NCBI GenBank assembly: GCA_026014905.1
Contig: JAOZHK010000123.1
Coordinates: forward strand, 1-9,823
Origin: Candidatus Bathyarchaeota archaeon
GTDB lineage: Archaea; Thermoproteota; Bathyarchaeia; RBG-16-48-13; GCA-020355125
Length of the DNA: 9,823 nt
Reading direction: 5' to 3'
Positions within the stretch are counted from its first letter, which is position 1; each line of letters begins with the position of its first letter. Below the pieces are notes generated by a model. That model was not told the origin of the DNA and ran no database searches. It saw nothing but the letters and a program-made list of their open reading frames with translations. This document shows positions 1-6,822 of this stretch, in pieces. A program made the translations under genes and the position numbers.

Positions 1-2
1 CC

Positions 3-1805
3 AAAGCCCGACTTTTCAAAAAAGTCGGGAAAGAGTTTCGATTTATTTGTGCAGGTGAAGCTCCCACAACTGTAGAGGAACCCTACGAAGACGTTACTAT
101 GGGGGTGAGAAATGCTGTTCGTGAAGCAGAGGAATTATCTGGATTAAAGTTTCTTAGTGAAGCCGGCATAATCGTACGAAAGAACCCAAAAGAACCTGGT
201 GTTGACTTGTATGTAACCACTAGTTCAGCAGGTGGCGGATTACAGATGATGGTTTTCGGTGCAACAAAAAGCATCACTGGCGAAAGCGCCGAGAGGGCAG
301 CTTTGGGAGGTGGCGCTATTGTCATGGATGTCATTGCGTCTAGCGATAACGTACCCCTATACCGAAAAATTGAGAGAACCCGACATCTCAGACCAGACAT
401 GGTCCTTCTCGCTGGTGGCACCGATGGTGGATCGATAGCTCCCGTCGTTCAGGCTGCGGAGATCATGAAACTCGCTGAACCCAAAGCACGATTTGGAGCT
501 GAGTTCAGTCTCCCCGTCATCTTTGCAGGTAATAAATATGCACAGGAGCCAGTACAGAAGACCTTTGAAGACATGTATGCTTTGAAGATTGTTGATAACA
601 TCCGTCCTGAGGTGGAATTCGAAAACTCTGATCCCGCACGAGACGCAATTCAGGAACTCTTTATGGAGCATGTGATGTCCCATGCGCCCGGCTACGATAA
701 GTTGATGACATGGACAGAAATCCCCATTATGCCCACGCCACGAGGAGAAGGGCTCATGTTCCAGACCGTGGCTCAAATCCAACAGGTCAATGTTATCGGC
801 GTCGGCCTCGGCGGCGCAACTACAAACGTGTACAGCGTCTTCGACAGCAAGTTCGTCCGGACCGTGAGTGCCAACCTCGGCATGAGCTATAGCATCTGCA
901 ACGTCCTGAAGGAAGCGAGTTTAGAGAATATTCTGCGATGGGTGCCCTTTGAAGTAAATCAGCGAGACTTGATTAACATTTTACGAGACAAGATGATCCG
1001 CCCCACAACGATTCCCCAGACTTTGGATGAATTAGTGATCGAGCATGCAGTCGCTCGAGAGGCTCTTCGATTAGGTTTTTATCATCATAAATTCCTAGCT
1101 CGCGGATTACGTGGCGTTCGACCCGCTTACGATTTAAGTAAAATATTTTGGAGAAGGGTGGAACTTGAAACCTACATTGATATGCTGAGAGTTCACTTAA
1201 TCGGTGGAACCGGAGGCCTTTTATCTCATGCTCCGAGGCGTGTTCAAAGCGCGTTGATTCTCATTGATGGATTCGAACCTGAAGGCATCACGCGTTTAGT
1301 TCAAGACAGCGTGTTTATGATGCCCCATCTTGGTGTCCTCTCAACGGTTAACCCTGATATTGCCCTCGAAATTTTTGAAAAAGACTGCATCGTTCACTTA
1401 GGATATTGCGTCGCGCCTCGAGGCCCTGTGATCTATGAGGCGAAAGGTGAAACCCTTGAAGATGTAATTACTGAAAAGCTGTTTACTGTAGATATTACAA
1501 TGCCTGATAGCAGTGAGCGAACGGAAGCAGTAAATCTTGGAGAAATGCGATTACTACCCATTCGGTTAGGTGAATTCGTTAACATGACCATAACTCCCCA
1601 TGAACGTTGTGATATGGGCGAAGGCCTTGGTAAACCTGTTACTGCCAGACTTGAAGGCGGCGCTGCAGGCATTATCCTTGATGGGAGAGGACGCCCTCGA
1701 GTATTGCCTGAGAACAGAGAAGAGATGAAGATTGCACTGCTCAGATGGATAAAAGAGCTGGAAGCGTATCCAGCTGCCGCCATTACAAAATATGAAGGGA
1801 CTTGA
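3..1805 (+). CDS. MutL/GlmL-family (glutamate mutase L) ASKHA-fold protein, 5' truncated
   Basis: The reading frame is open from the first bases, and the 32 residues before the ATG at 99 (for example CAGEAPTTVEEPYEDVT) look like normal family sequence. The gene therefore begins upstream of the window, and ATG 99 is internal. The family is an actin/Hsp70-type ATPase first known beside the B12-dependent glutamate mutase genes, where it is thought to assist the mutase. Numbering from M99, visible features are SSAGGG (42-47), the glycine-rich LAGGTDGGS (104-112), the phosphate-2-like loop GLGGATTN (236-243), RTVSANLGMSYS (254-265) and a conserved KMIRPTTIPQT stretch. The acidic residues expected around the GGATT loop are replaced (G236, N243). 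The next gene follows by 4 bases, so the two are probably co-transcribed. No mutase subunit lies nearby, so a mutase role is doubtful. Family assignment is firm; function is inferred. Confidence 0.9.
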   Translation, partial: KARLFKKVGKEFRFICAGEAPTTVEEPYEDVTMGVRNAVREAEELSGLKFLSEAGIIVRKNPKEPGVDLYVTTSSAGGGLQMMVFGATKSITGESAERAALGGGAIVMDVIASSDNVPLYRKIERTRHLRPDMVLLAGGTDGGSIAPVVQAAEIMKLAEPKARFGAEFSLPVIFAGNKYAQEPVQKTFEDMYALKIVDNIRPEVEFENSDPARDAIQELFMEHVMSHAPGYDKLMTWTEIPIMPTPRGEGLMFQTVAQIQQVNVIGVGLGGATTNVYSVFDSKFVRTVSANLGMSYSICNVLKEASLENILRWVPFEVNQRDLINILRDKMIRPTTIPQTLDELVIEHAVAREALRLGFYHHKFLARGLRGVRPAYDLSKIFWRRVELETYIDMLRVHLIGGTGGLLSHAPRRVQSALILIDGFEPEGITRLVQDSVFMMPHLGVLSTVNPDIALEIFEKDCIVHLGYCVAPRGPVIYEAKGETLEDVITEKLFTVDITMPDSSERTEAVNLGEMRLLPIRLGEFVNMTITPHERCDMGEGLGKPVTARLEGGAAGIILDGRGRPRVLPENREEMKIALLRWIKELEAYPAAAITKYEGT

Positions 1806-1809
1806 GCTT

Positions 1810-2940
1810 ATGTCCTATGCTTATACTCCTGGTTTAAAAATTAAAAGAGAAACGTTAGTGAGAAAAGCTAGACTGTTACCAATCGAGGGAGAAGTCCTCG
1901 CAAAGAAGGGAGATGAGGTCTCACACGACACAATAGTGGCTCAAACCTATCTCCCCGGCAATATCGAGATGATCAACGTTGCCGCTATTCTAGGAATAGA
2001 CCCTCGCGAATTGCCCCGAGCCATGATTAAGAATGAAGGGGATGAAGTTCTTGAAGATGAAATAATCGCTCAAACTAAAGCTTTCTTTGGGTTGTTTAAA
2101 AGCGAGTACCGATCAAATAAAGATGGACTGATATCCCTTATCTCACAAGTCACGGGCATGGTTGGAATCCAAGATCCACCTCAACCGTTAGAACGTTTTG
2201 CATATATAGCAGGCCGAATTGCTGATGTTTTCCCAAAAAATGGTGTTGTTGTTGAAACGTGGGCCTCCTTTGTGCAAGGAATCTTTGGTGTTGGCGGAGA
2301 AAGACATGGCGAGTTACTGATAGTTGCCAAGCCTGACGAGGTACTAACGGGGGATATGATAACCTCTGATTGTGCAGGAAAAATCGCGGTTGGTGGATCC
2401 TTAGTAACGTTGGATGCATTCACGAAGGCTGAAGAAATGAAAGTGCAAGGAATTATTACCGGAGGCATCAATAGTGATGACCTCGATGCCTATTTAGGAT
2501 ATGAGATGGGCGTCGCTATCACTGGGCATGAAAATATTGGTGTCACGTGTGTTATTACCGAAGGCTTCGGTGAGATGGCGATGGCGAGTCATACGTATTC
2601 ACTCTTGAAGGAGTTAAATGGGCGACATGCTTCAATCAACGGAGCGACGCAAATTCGAGCTGGAGTTATCCGTCCTGAAGTCGTTATACCTCTAACAAAG
2701 TCTGAGATGCAAGATTCTAGAGATAGCATGGATGATACCTTGGCTGATGGAATGTACCCCGGTACACGAGTCCGGATCATTCGTCAACCCTACTTCGGCG
2801 CAATAGGCTCCGTTGGAGTTCTTCCAGCAGATTTACAACAGGTTGAAACCGAGTCTTGGGTTCGAGTGATGACAGTGAAGTTAGATGATGGGAAAACCGT
2901 GACGATTCCAAGGGCAAACACGGAAATCATGGAAGAGTAG
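1810..2940 (+). CDS. Conserved MutL-partner protein with hammerhead-like and KOW-like motifs
   Basis: A soluble protein of 376 residues, or 382 if the in-frame ATG at 1792 is used. I prefer 1810 because AAGGGA (1795-1800) lies 9 bases upstream, the spacing used by the downstream genes; 1792 has no ribosome site. In 382-residue numbering, GEVLAKKGDEVSHDTIVAQT (33-52) and the related GDEVLEDEIIAQT (83-95) resemble biotinyl/lipoyl hammerhead strands, but no modification lysine motif is evident. A middle section has glycine-rich runs (QGIFGVGGERHGEL, VGGSLVT, IITGGI, VAITGHENIG). The C-terminus, GTRVRIIRQPYFGAIGSVGV (324-343), is KOW/SH3-like, and the end VTIPRANTEIM fits a beta-rich domain. There is no signal peptide or membrane segment. 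I recall homologues encoded directly beside MutL-like genes in other prokaryotes, none with a known function. It is probably an adaptor or scaffold for the ATPase. Confidence 0.85.
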   Translation: MSYAYTPGLKIKRETLVRKARLLPIEGEVLAKKGDEVSHDTIVAQTYLPGNIEMINVAAILGIDPRELPRAMIKNEGDEVLEDEIIAQTKAFFGLFKSEYRSNKDGLISLISQVTGMVGIQDPPQPLERFAYIAGRIADVFPKNGVVVETWASFVQGIFGVGGERHGELLIVAKPDEVLTGDMITSDCAGKIAVGGSLVTLDAFTKAEEMKVQGIITGGINSDDLDAYLGYEMGVAITGHENIGVTCVITEGFGEMAMASHTYSLLKELNGRHASINGATQIRAGVIRPEVVIPLTKSEMQDSRDSMDDTLADGMYPGTRVRIIRQPYFGAIGSVGVLPADLQQVETESWVRVMTVKLDDGKTVTIPRANTEIMEE

Positions 2941-2966
2941 CGCTGGCTGTTACTAACTGTGACAAG

Positions 2967-3371
2967 ATGATCATAATGTCTGATTCGCGACGACTTCCAC
3001 GTGTTATTCATTACGTCCATGGAGCATTAATAGCATGTGCCCCGATGATCCTGATGGCGTTCATTTTCTCTTTCATTGATTATGACTTCACTGAAATAGA
3101 GATAACGGTTATCACTGTTATAGTAGCGCTAGTTGGAGCGGCCTTGGGTGGATTTCTAGTTGCCGCAAAAACAAATACAAGGGACTATAGATCCCATATG
3201 CTTATAGGGGGAATAACCGGCCTTTTATCTTTCATATTTTCTGTCATTTATTTCCTATTTTTTCTTCGTCTTTTTACAGGCGGTACTTATTTATTAACAG
3301 GTTTTCTTATCGGAGGTTGTCTTGGTGGAGCCATTCGATACAGGAATAAAAAGGCTCTTTCTAGATATTAA
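2967..3371 (+). CDS. Small four-helix membrane protein, unknown function
   Basis: Encodes 134 residues from ATG 2967, or 131 from ATG 2976; neither start has a clear ribosome site. Four hydrophobic helices are visible at about 17-37, 47-66, 78-101 and 106-123. The N-terminus is basic (SDSRRLPRV) and the end is basic (RYRNKKALSRY), placing both termini inside. Helices 2 and 4 carry glycine-zipper-like runs (GAALGG, GGCLGGA) that would allow close helix packing. It starts 26 bases after the MutL-partner stop, so read-through from that gene is plausible, but its composition is more AT-rich than its neighbours and it is followed by a long AT-rich gap. I do not recognise the family with certainty; it resembles small archaeal membrane proteins of unknown function. 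Whether it belongs to the complex or is an insertion is unclear. Confidence 0.75.
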   Translation: MIIMSDSRRLPRVIHYVHGALIACAPMILMAFIFSFIDYDFTEIEITVITVIVALVGAALGGFLVAAKTNTRDYRSHMLIGGITGLLSFIFSVIYFLFFLRLFTGGTYLLTGFLIGGCLGGAIRYRNKKALSRY

Positions 3372-3383
3372 TGAATTAGCAAA

Positions 3384-3432
3384 TTTTTATTCTTGTTTTT
3401 AGTTTATACTTTGAATGTATTGTTTTTTATTA
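3384..3432 (+). terminator. T-rich tract after the small membrane protein gene
   Basis: Several T-runs (five or six Ts) follow the stop at 3371 with no stable hairpin. This fits archaeal intrinsic termination on oligo-T, but the whole gap is AT-rich, so specificity is low. Confidence 0.35.
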
Positions 3433-3479
3433 TGAATGTAGTTTTTATTAATATATAATCAAACCATTTACCCATATTA

Positions 3480-3487
3480 TTATATAT
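3480..3487 (+). promoter_or_regulatory. Possible TATA box for the membrane-protein operon
   Basis: TTATATAT lies about 100 bases before the start at 3583 in a 211-base AT-rich gap. A transcript would begin near 3510 and have an A-rich leader (about 3532-3582). Other AT-rich candidates exist (for example 3449-3458), so the exact box is uncertain. Confidence 0.25.
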
Positions 3488-3582
3488 CACATTCAATACA
3501 TATTAAATTGGTTTTTTTTGGTATCTTCGAGCATAAAAAACGAAAAATAAGAAAAAGGTTGAAAAAGTCGGAGTAAAAAAGT

Positions 3583-4392
3583 ATGCTAATGAGCATATTA
3601 ATACAACAAATAGAAGCAGGCAAAGGACTTGAATTCTTCGTTTTCTTTATCACGCTAGCAGCAACGCTTTACTATACTTGGCAGGCTGTTCAAGGCAATC
3701 CCCAACCTCTTCGGGACCTACCTCAAGTCGCTGCAATCTCAGAAGGCGTTGACAGAGCCGTCGAAACAGGACGCCCCGTCTATGTCTCTCCAGGAGACAT
3801 GGCTTATCTTGAAGGCATGTACGCACCGATGACATTGGCTGGTATGAACGTCGTACGATACACGACGCGACTAGCGGTTCAACGAGGCGCCCGAGTCATC
3901 CTCCCCGTTCCGTGTAACGCTGGAACTTTACCACTACTCGATGGAATCTTTCGAGAAGTCGCAGTAGAGGAAGGACGACCCGAAACATATCGACGAGAAG
4001 ACGTGATCTGGTTCGGCCCTGATCAAGGTCATCACAGCATGGGTTTAACCGCTGTTATCGCTCGCGAAGGCTGCGCCTGTGCTATATTCAACGGAGCTTG
4101 TAGAGGTGGAGGCACCAACTCACCCATCGGATGGGCACGTGAATACGGAGGACTAGTAATCGGTGGAACTGCACGGCTACTCCACCAAGGAAGCTGGGCA
4201 ATGCTCTCCGATTATCCCTGTTTCATGGACGACGTCTATGCGATGGGAGCTGAGTGTTCTGAGGACGATGTCGTTAAATCAGCACAAGTGGGTGGAGACC
4301 TCTCGAAACTCGTAATTCTAGCAATGGTCATCATTTTCGCAATAGCTGCCATTGTCGTTCGAGAACCCGTTCTAGACATCTTCAATATATGA
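3583..4392 (+). CDS. TM-globular-TM membrane protein, possibly DUF6754-type
   Basis: Encodes 269 residues. CGGAG at 3569-3573 sits 9 bases before ATG 3583; the ATG at 3589 (residue 3) is also usable. One helix is near the N-terminus (about 16-36) and one near the C-terminus (about 242-260), with roughly 200 residues between them. The middle has an alternating helix/strand pattern with glycine-rich turns (RGARVILPVPCNAGTLPLLD, VIWFGPDQGHHSMG, GGLVIGGTARLL), suggesting a Rossmann-like fold. Six cysteines (111, 164, 166, 173, 213, 225) and acidic surfaces favour a cytoplasmic domain, but the topology is not settled by charge. The sequence resembles, from memory, an uncharacterised family (DUF6754-like) found beside MutL-like genes in bacteria and archaea. 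It is the first gene of a four-gene run with gaps of 15, 2 and 2 bases. Function unknown. Confidence 0.8.
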   Translation: MLMSILIQQIEAGKGLEFFVFFITLAATLYYTWQAVQGNPQPLRDLPQVAAISEGVDRAVETGRPVYVSPGDMAYLEGMYAPMTLAGMNVVRYTTRLAVQRGARVILPVPCNAGTLPLLDGIFREVAVEEGRPETYRREDVIWFGPDQGHHSMGLTAVIAREGCACAIFNGACRGGGTNSPIGWAREYGGLVIGGTARLLHQGSWAMLSDYPCFMDDVYAMGAECSEDDVVKSAQVGGDLSKLVILAMVIIFAIAAIVVREPVLDIFNI

Positions 4393-4393
4393 T

Positions 4394-4398
4394 GAGGG
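4394..4398 (+). promoter_or_regulatory. Shine-Dalgarno site (GAGGG) for the gene at 4408
   Basis: GAGGG lies 9 bases before ATG 4408. Similar sites occur before 3583, 5073 (TGGAGG, 5057-5062) and 5960 (GGGAGG, 5944-5949), showing consistent SD-led translation through the operon and fixing these starts. Confidence 0.65.
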
Positions 4399-4407
4399 AA
4401 AGAACAC

Positions 4408-5070
4408 ATGTCTAAGATTGTTTATCAACGAACAATACCCACCTTCATAGTGTCCATTGTTGCAGGAATCTTTATTGTCGAATATTTTGCCCCAACGTTC
4501 GTGCCACTCCAAGACTTGACCACAGAATTAACGCTGTGGGGAACTATCCTCTATAGCTGCAGTCTTCTCTATGGCATCGTCATATTAATCATGACTATGC
4601 TCCGTCGAGCTCAGCGACGACGAAGCGGCAAATTCACAGGGTTGAGAGCCGTTGCTATGAGTGCAACGTGTCTGGGAACCGCACTTATCTATACCCTCAT
4701 AGCGTTAGGTACTGGGGGAACCACTGGTGCGACCTTCCGGTTCTGGTATACCTTCATCATCGCATATGCGGCTGGTGGCATGTACACGGCTTGGGTCCAT
4801 CATCCCTATAACTCCTATCGTTACTTCAGGTTCACCTCTGTTGAGTCAGGCCTGATGTTCCTCTGTTGGCTATTTATCTCCTTTAGAGAGCTGTCCTCTA
4901 TTGTGGCAGTATGGCCCCCATTCTATGATATCGGAACTTGGATTGAAGGCGTACCCAATACCGCTGCCCAACGAGCCATGCTGGCTACAACGGGACTTGG
5001 CGCGATCGTTTTAGGTATCCGTGCATTAGTGGGACGTGAACCTGGCATGATTGAAGTGGAGGCAGTATAA
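4408..5070 (+). CDS. Six-helix membrane protein of the MutL-linked cluster
   Basis: Encodes 220 residues with about six hydrophobic helices at roughly 10-30, 41-63, 81-101, 110-130, 145-170 and 188-208. A strongly basic loop RRAQRRRSGK follows helix 2, which by the positive-inside rule faces the cytoplasm. That places the N-terminus inside, with the basic loop and C-terminus also inside. Other visible features are a GTGGTTGATFRFWYT segment leading into helix 4 and a WVHHPYNSYRYFRF loop rich in aromatic and basic residues. No catalytic motif is recognised. It starts 15 bases after the preceding stop and ends 2 bases before the next start, so co-translation is likely. Probable role: membrane core subunit of the complex formed with its neighbours. 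Codon use includes many CGA arginine codons, like the rest of the operon. Confidence 0.8.
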   Translation: MSKIVYQRTIPTFIVSIVAGIFIVEYFAPTFVPLQDLTTELTLWGTILYSCSLLYGIVILIMTMLRRAQRRRSGKFTGLRAVAMSATCLGTALIYTLIALGTGGTTGATFRFWYTFIIAYAAGGMYTAWVHHPYNSYRYFRFTSVESGLMFLCWLFISFRELSSIVAVWPPFYDIGTWIEGVPNTAAQRAMLATTGLGAIVLGIRALVGREPGMIEVEAV

Positions 5071-5072
5071 CA

Positions 5073-5957
5073 ATGTCTATCTTAGAGACAATTGCCCGAT
5101 TCCGGATGACCCATCGCAAATGCGCAATAATGAATACAGCCCTCGCCATACTCGTGCTCGTCTCAGGATTAAGGCTTCCGCTAACGATTGGCCCTATCAC
5201 CACGGACTTCTATAATGAAATCGAGGCCATGAACCCTGGCGATGTCATCGCTTGGGCTCAGAACTGCGCCTTCGGTGCATATATCAATAAACGAGACGCT
5301 TATCGAGCTGTTGTATATCAGGCTATTATCGACAATGACGCGAAAATGATCCTTTACAGTCTCGATCCTGATGCCCCTCAGCTGAATGCGGCGCTCATGG
5401 CCTATTGCGCGCCTACATTAGAGGCAGCAGGAAAACAATACGGTGTCGATTGGATCATTATGCCCTTCTTAGCGGGTGAAGAGTCTGCTCTAGCCGCGAT
5501 CGCACGAAACACGCGAGTTACTGGCAACGATCTTATCGAAGGTCGACCCCTCGACCAATTTCCCATAATGGAAGGCATCAACACTATGGACGATATTCCA
5601 TTAACCATTAATGACGCTGGCTCATTCACCTTTGTGGATATGTGGATTCGACAATGGCCCGCAGCCTATGGTAACCGAGGCCTCAACACGATGGTCTTTG
5701 CAACCGTAGCTCCGGTATACGGAATATATGTCCACGGGGCTCTAGACGGAAACAGAGGATACGCCGAGTACGAGAAACTTACCGGTTACGCCGGAGACCA
5801 GCTCGTTAAAATGGACATGAGAAATCTGCAAGGCATCGCTGTAATTACAATAGTCATAATGGGAAATATTACGTACTTTGCCAGACGACGTCTCGGATTA
5901 GCACCTCTAGCTGGTGTCGAGTGGAGAGAACGACAAGCTAGTCGGGAGGCGCAGTAA
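5073..5957 (+). CDS. TM-globular-TM protein with probable extracytoplasmic domain
   Basis: Encodes 294 residues, starting 2 bases after the previous stop and preceded by TGGAGG. The N-terminus is basic (RFRMTHRK), followed by a helix at about 17-37, a domain of about 210 residues, a second helix (about 251-270, IAVITIVIMGNITYFA), then a basic tail (RRR... WRERQASREAQ). By the positive-inside rule both ends are cytoplasmic and the domain lies outside. The domain alternates helices and strands: TDFYNEIEAMNPGDVIAWAQ, KMILYSLDPDAPQL, YGVDWIIMPFLAGEESALAA, NTMVFATVAPVYGIYVHGAL. This suggests a Rossmann-like or periplasmic-binding-like fold. The pattern 'FY..IEA..PGDV' with a late 'M..QNL/S....I...GN' helix matches an uncharacterised family I recall from bacterial MutL-like clusters. 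Its architecture parallels the protein at 3583. Ligand and function are unknown. Confidence 0.8.
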   Translation: MSILETIARFRMTHRKCAIMNTALAILVLVSGLRLPLTIGPITTDFYNEIEAMNPGDVIAWAQNCAFGAYINKRDAYRAVVYQAIIDNDAKMILYSLDPDAPQLNAALMAYCAPTLEAAGKQYGVDWIIMPFLAGEESALAAIARNTRVTGNDLIEGRPLDQFPIMEGINTMDDIPLTINDAGSFTFVDMWIRQWPAAYGNRGLNTMVFATVAPVYGIYVHGALDGNRGYAEYEKLTGYAGDQLVKMDMRNLQGIAVITIVIMGNITYFARRRLGLAPLAGVEWRERQASREAQ

Positions 5958-5959
5958 AT

Positions 5960-6625
5960 ATGACCGCAATAGCAATAGGACCATTAGATGTAATCATGGC
6001 CCTCGTAGGCTCAGGCTTAGCCATAGGCTCATACACTTTTGTCTTCTTTGGCGACCACTTTCTCTACAATATCAACGAGAATCTGTACATGGCTGGAGGC
6101 ATGGTATATAGCATCTTCGCGATTGCAGCTCAACTCCAAGGCTCAGTCTTCGATGAAATCGCTGCTGGTCACTGGACAGTCATTATCCCTCTTCTCATTG
6201 GGCTATCGGTATTCACTCGGTTAACCAAATATCGCTGGGCCGCACGCTACCCCGTTTCCGTACTCTCAGGGATTGGAGTGGGAGTAGTATTTGGCCTCAC
6301 TATCCGAGCAAATATCTTGATTCCTGTAAGCGCAACAGCGGAAGGTTTGATGAATCTCTCGCCTGATCCAATTTCCGCAATCCTCGTCTTTGCTGGTACA
6401 TTAGTTTCATTTACGTACTTCCTATACTCTCGAAAGTATTCATCTCCCTTCTGGACGGGACGGCTAGGCTTCATGGCGAAATATGGACGATACTTCCTCT
6501 ACGCCTCATTTGGGTACCTCTTCGGTAAGATCTATATCAATGAGTCTTTGGATTCCGTTGCAAACTTCTGGATGAACTATGTATACCGAACGGTCATCAC
6601 AATTCAACAGTATCTCGCGGGCTAA
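5960..6625 (+). CDS. Polytopic membrane protein of the MutL-linked cluster
   Basis: Encodes 221 residues, last gene of the operon. It starts 2 bases after the preceding stop, with GGGAGG 10 bases upstream. Hydrophobic helices are visible at about 8-30, 43-60, 72-87, 97-115, 137-155 and 176-192, and a C-terminal amphipathic segment follows (about 200-218). Family-like features include HWTVIIPLLIGLSVFTRLTKYRW (described by its key residues W72, P77, F85, R87), the basic loop YSRKY, and GRYFLYASFGYLFGK (176-190), a conserved-looking FG..FG helix. I recall bacterial proteins with the same order (a 'LIPLLLG...TR' helix, then a 'GRYFLM..FGA.FG' helix) encoded beside DUF6754-like and MutL-like genes. 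No enzymatic motif is seen; most likely an integral subunit or channel component. Transcription probably stops at the C5T8 tract directly downstream. Confidence 0.8.
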   Translation: MTAIAIGPLDVIMALVGSGLAIGSYTFVFFGDHFLYNINENLYMAGGMVYSIFAIAAQLQGSVFDEIAAGHWTVIIPLLIGLSVFTRLTKYRWAARYPVSVLSGIGVGVVFGLTIRANILIPVSATAEGLMNLSPDPISAILVFAGTLVSFTYFLYSRKYSSPFWTGRLGFMAKYGRYFLYASFGYLFGKIYINESLDSVANFWMNYVYRTVITIQQYLAG

Positions 6626-6633
6626 CACCAATT

Positions 6634-6646
6634 CCCCCTTTTTTTT
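6634..6646 (+). terminator. C5T8 termination tract after the membrane operon
   Basis: Five Cs followed by eight Ts start 8 bases after the stop codon, with no hairpin. This fits archaeal oligo-T termination. Confidence 0.6.
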
Positions 6647-6701
6647 AGAAAACCCAATTATTATCAGTCAGCTTTTTCTCAGTGTTTTTTACGTTTTTCA
6701 T

Positions 6702-6713
6702 AGTTTATTATAG
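6702..6713 (+). promoter_or_regulatory. Possible TATA box for the dehydrogenase gene
   Basis: AGTTTATTATAG lies in an otherwise mixed 197-base gap. A transcript would start near 6735, within or next to the palindrome CGCTAGCG (6719-6726). This is a weak consensus match. Confidence 0.3.
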
Positions 6714-6822
6714 CATTACGCTAGCGCAAATTAAGAGAAAAAACGCACCGAGGACTGTAAGAATAGTAGCTAATTGTGAATATATGAGAATAGAGTTAAT
6801 TACTTGAAGAGAGCTATGAATT

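Noticed and set aside
99..101. ATG at 99 as the true start of the MutL-like gene
   Set aside because: The frame is open upstream to the window edge and the upstream residues look like family sequence, so the gene is truncated by the window, not started at 99.
357..782. Minus-strand ORF of 141 codons inside the MutL-like gene
   Set aside because: Lies wholly opposite conserved coding sequence and has a low-complexity, frame-shadow composition.
1433..1783. Minus-strand ORF of 116 codons inside the MutL-like gene
   Set aside because: Its composition is that of a reverse-frame shadow of a clear coding gene, with no ribosome site and no recognisable protein.
3405..3440. Recurrent GAATGTA(TT) in the AT-rich gaps near 3413, 3433 and 7902 as a repeat family
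   Set aside because: Matches are at most about 10 bases in very AT-rich sequence with no regular spacing; chance is sufficient.
6719..6726. Palindrome CGCTAGCG as an operator before the dehydrogenase
   Set aside because: Only 8 bases and single copy; no second site and no nearby regulator gene, so not listed as a feature.
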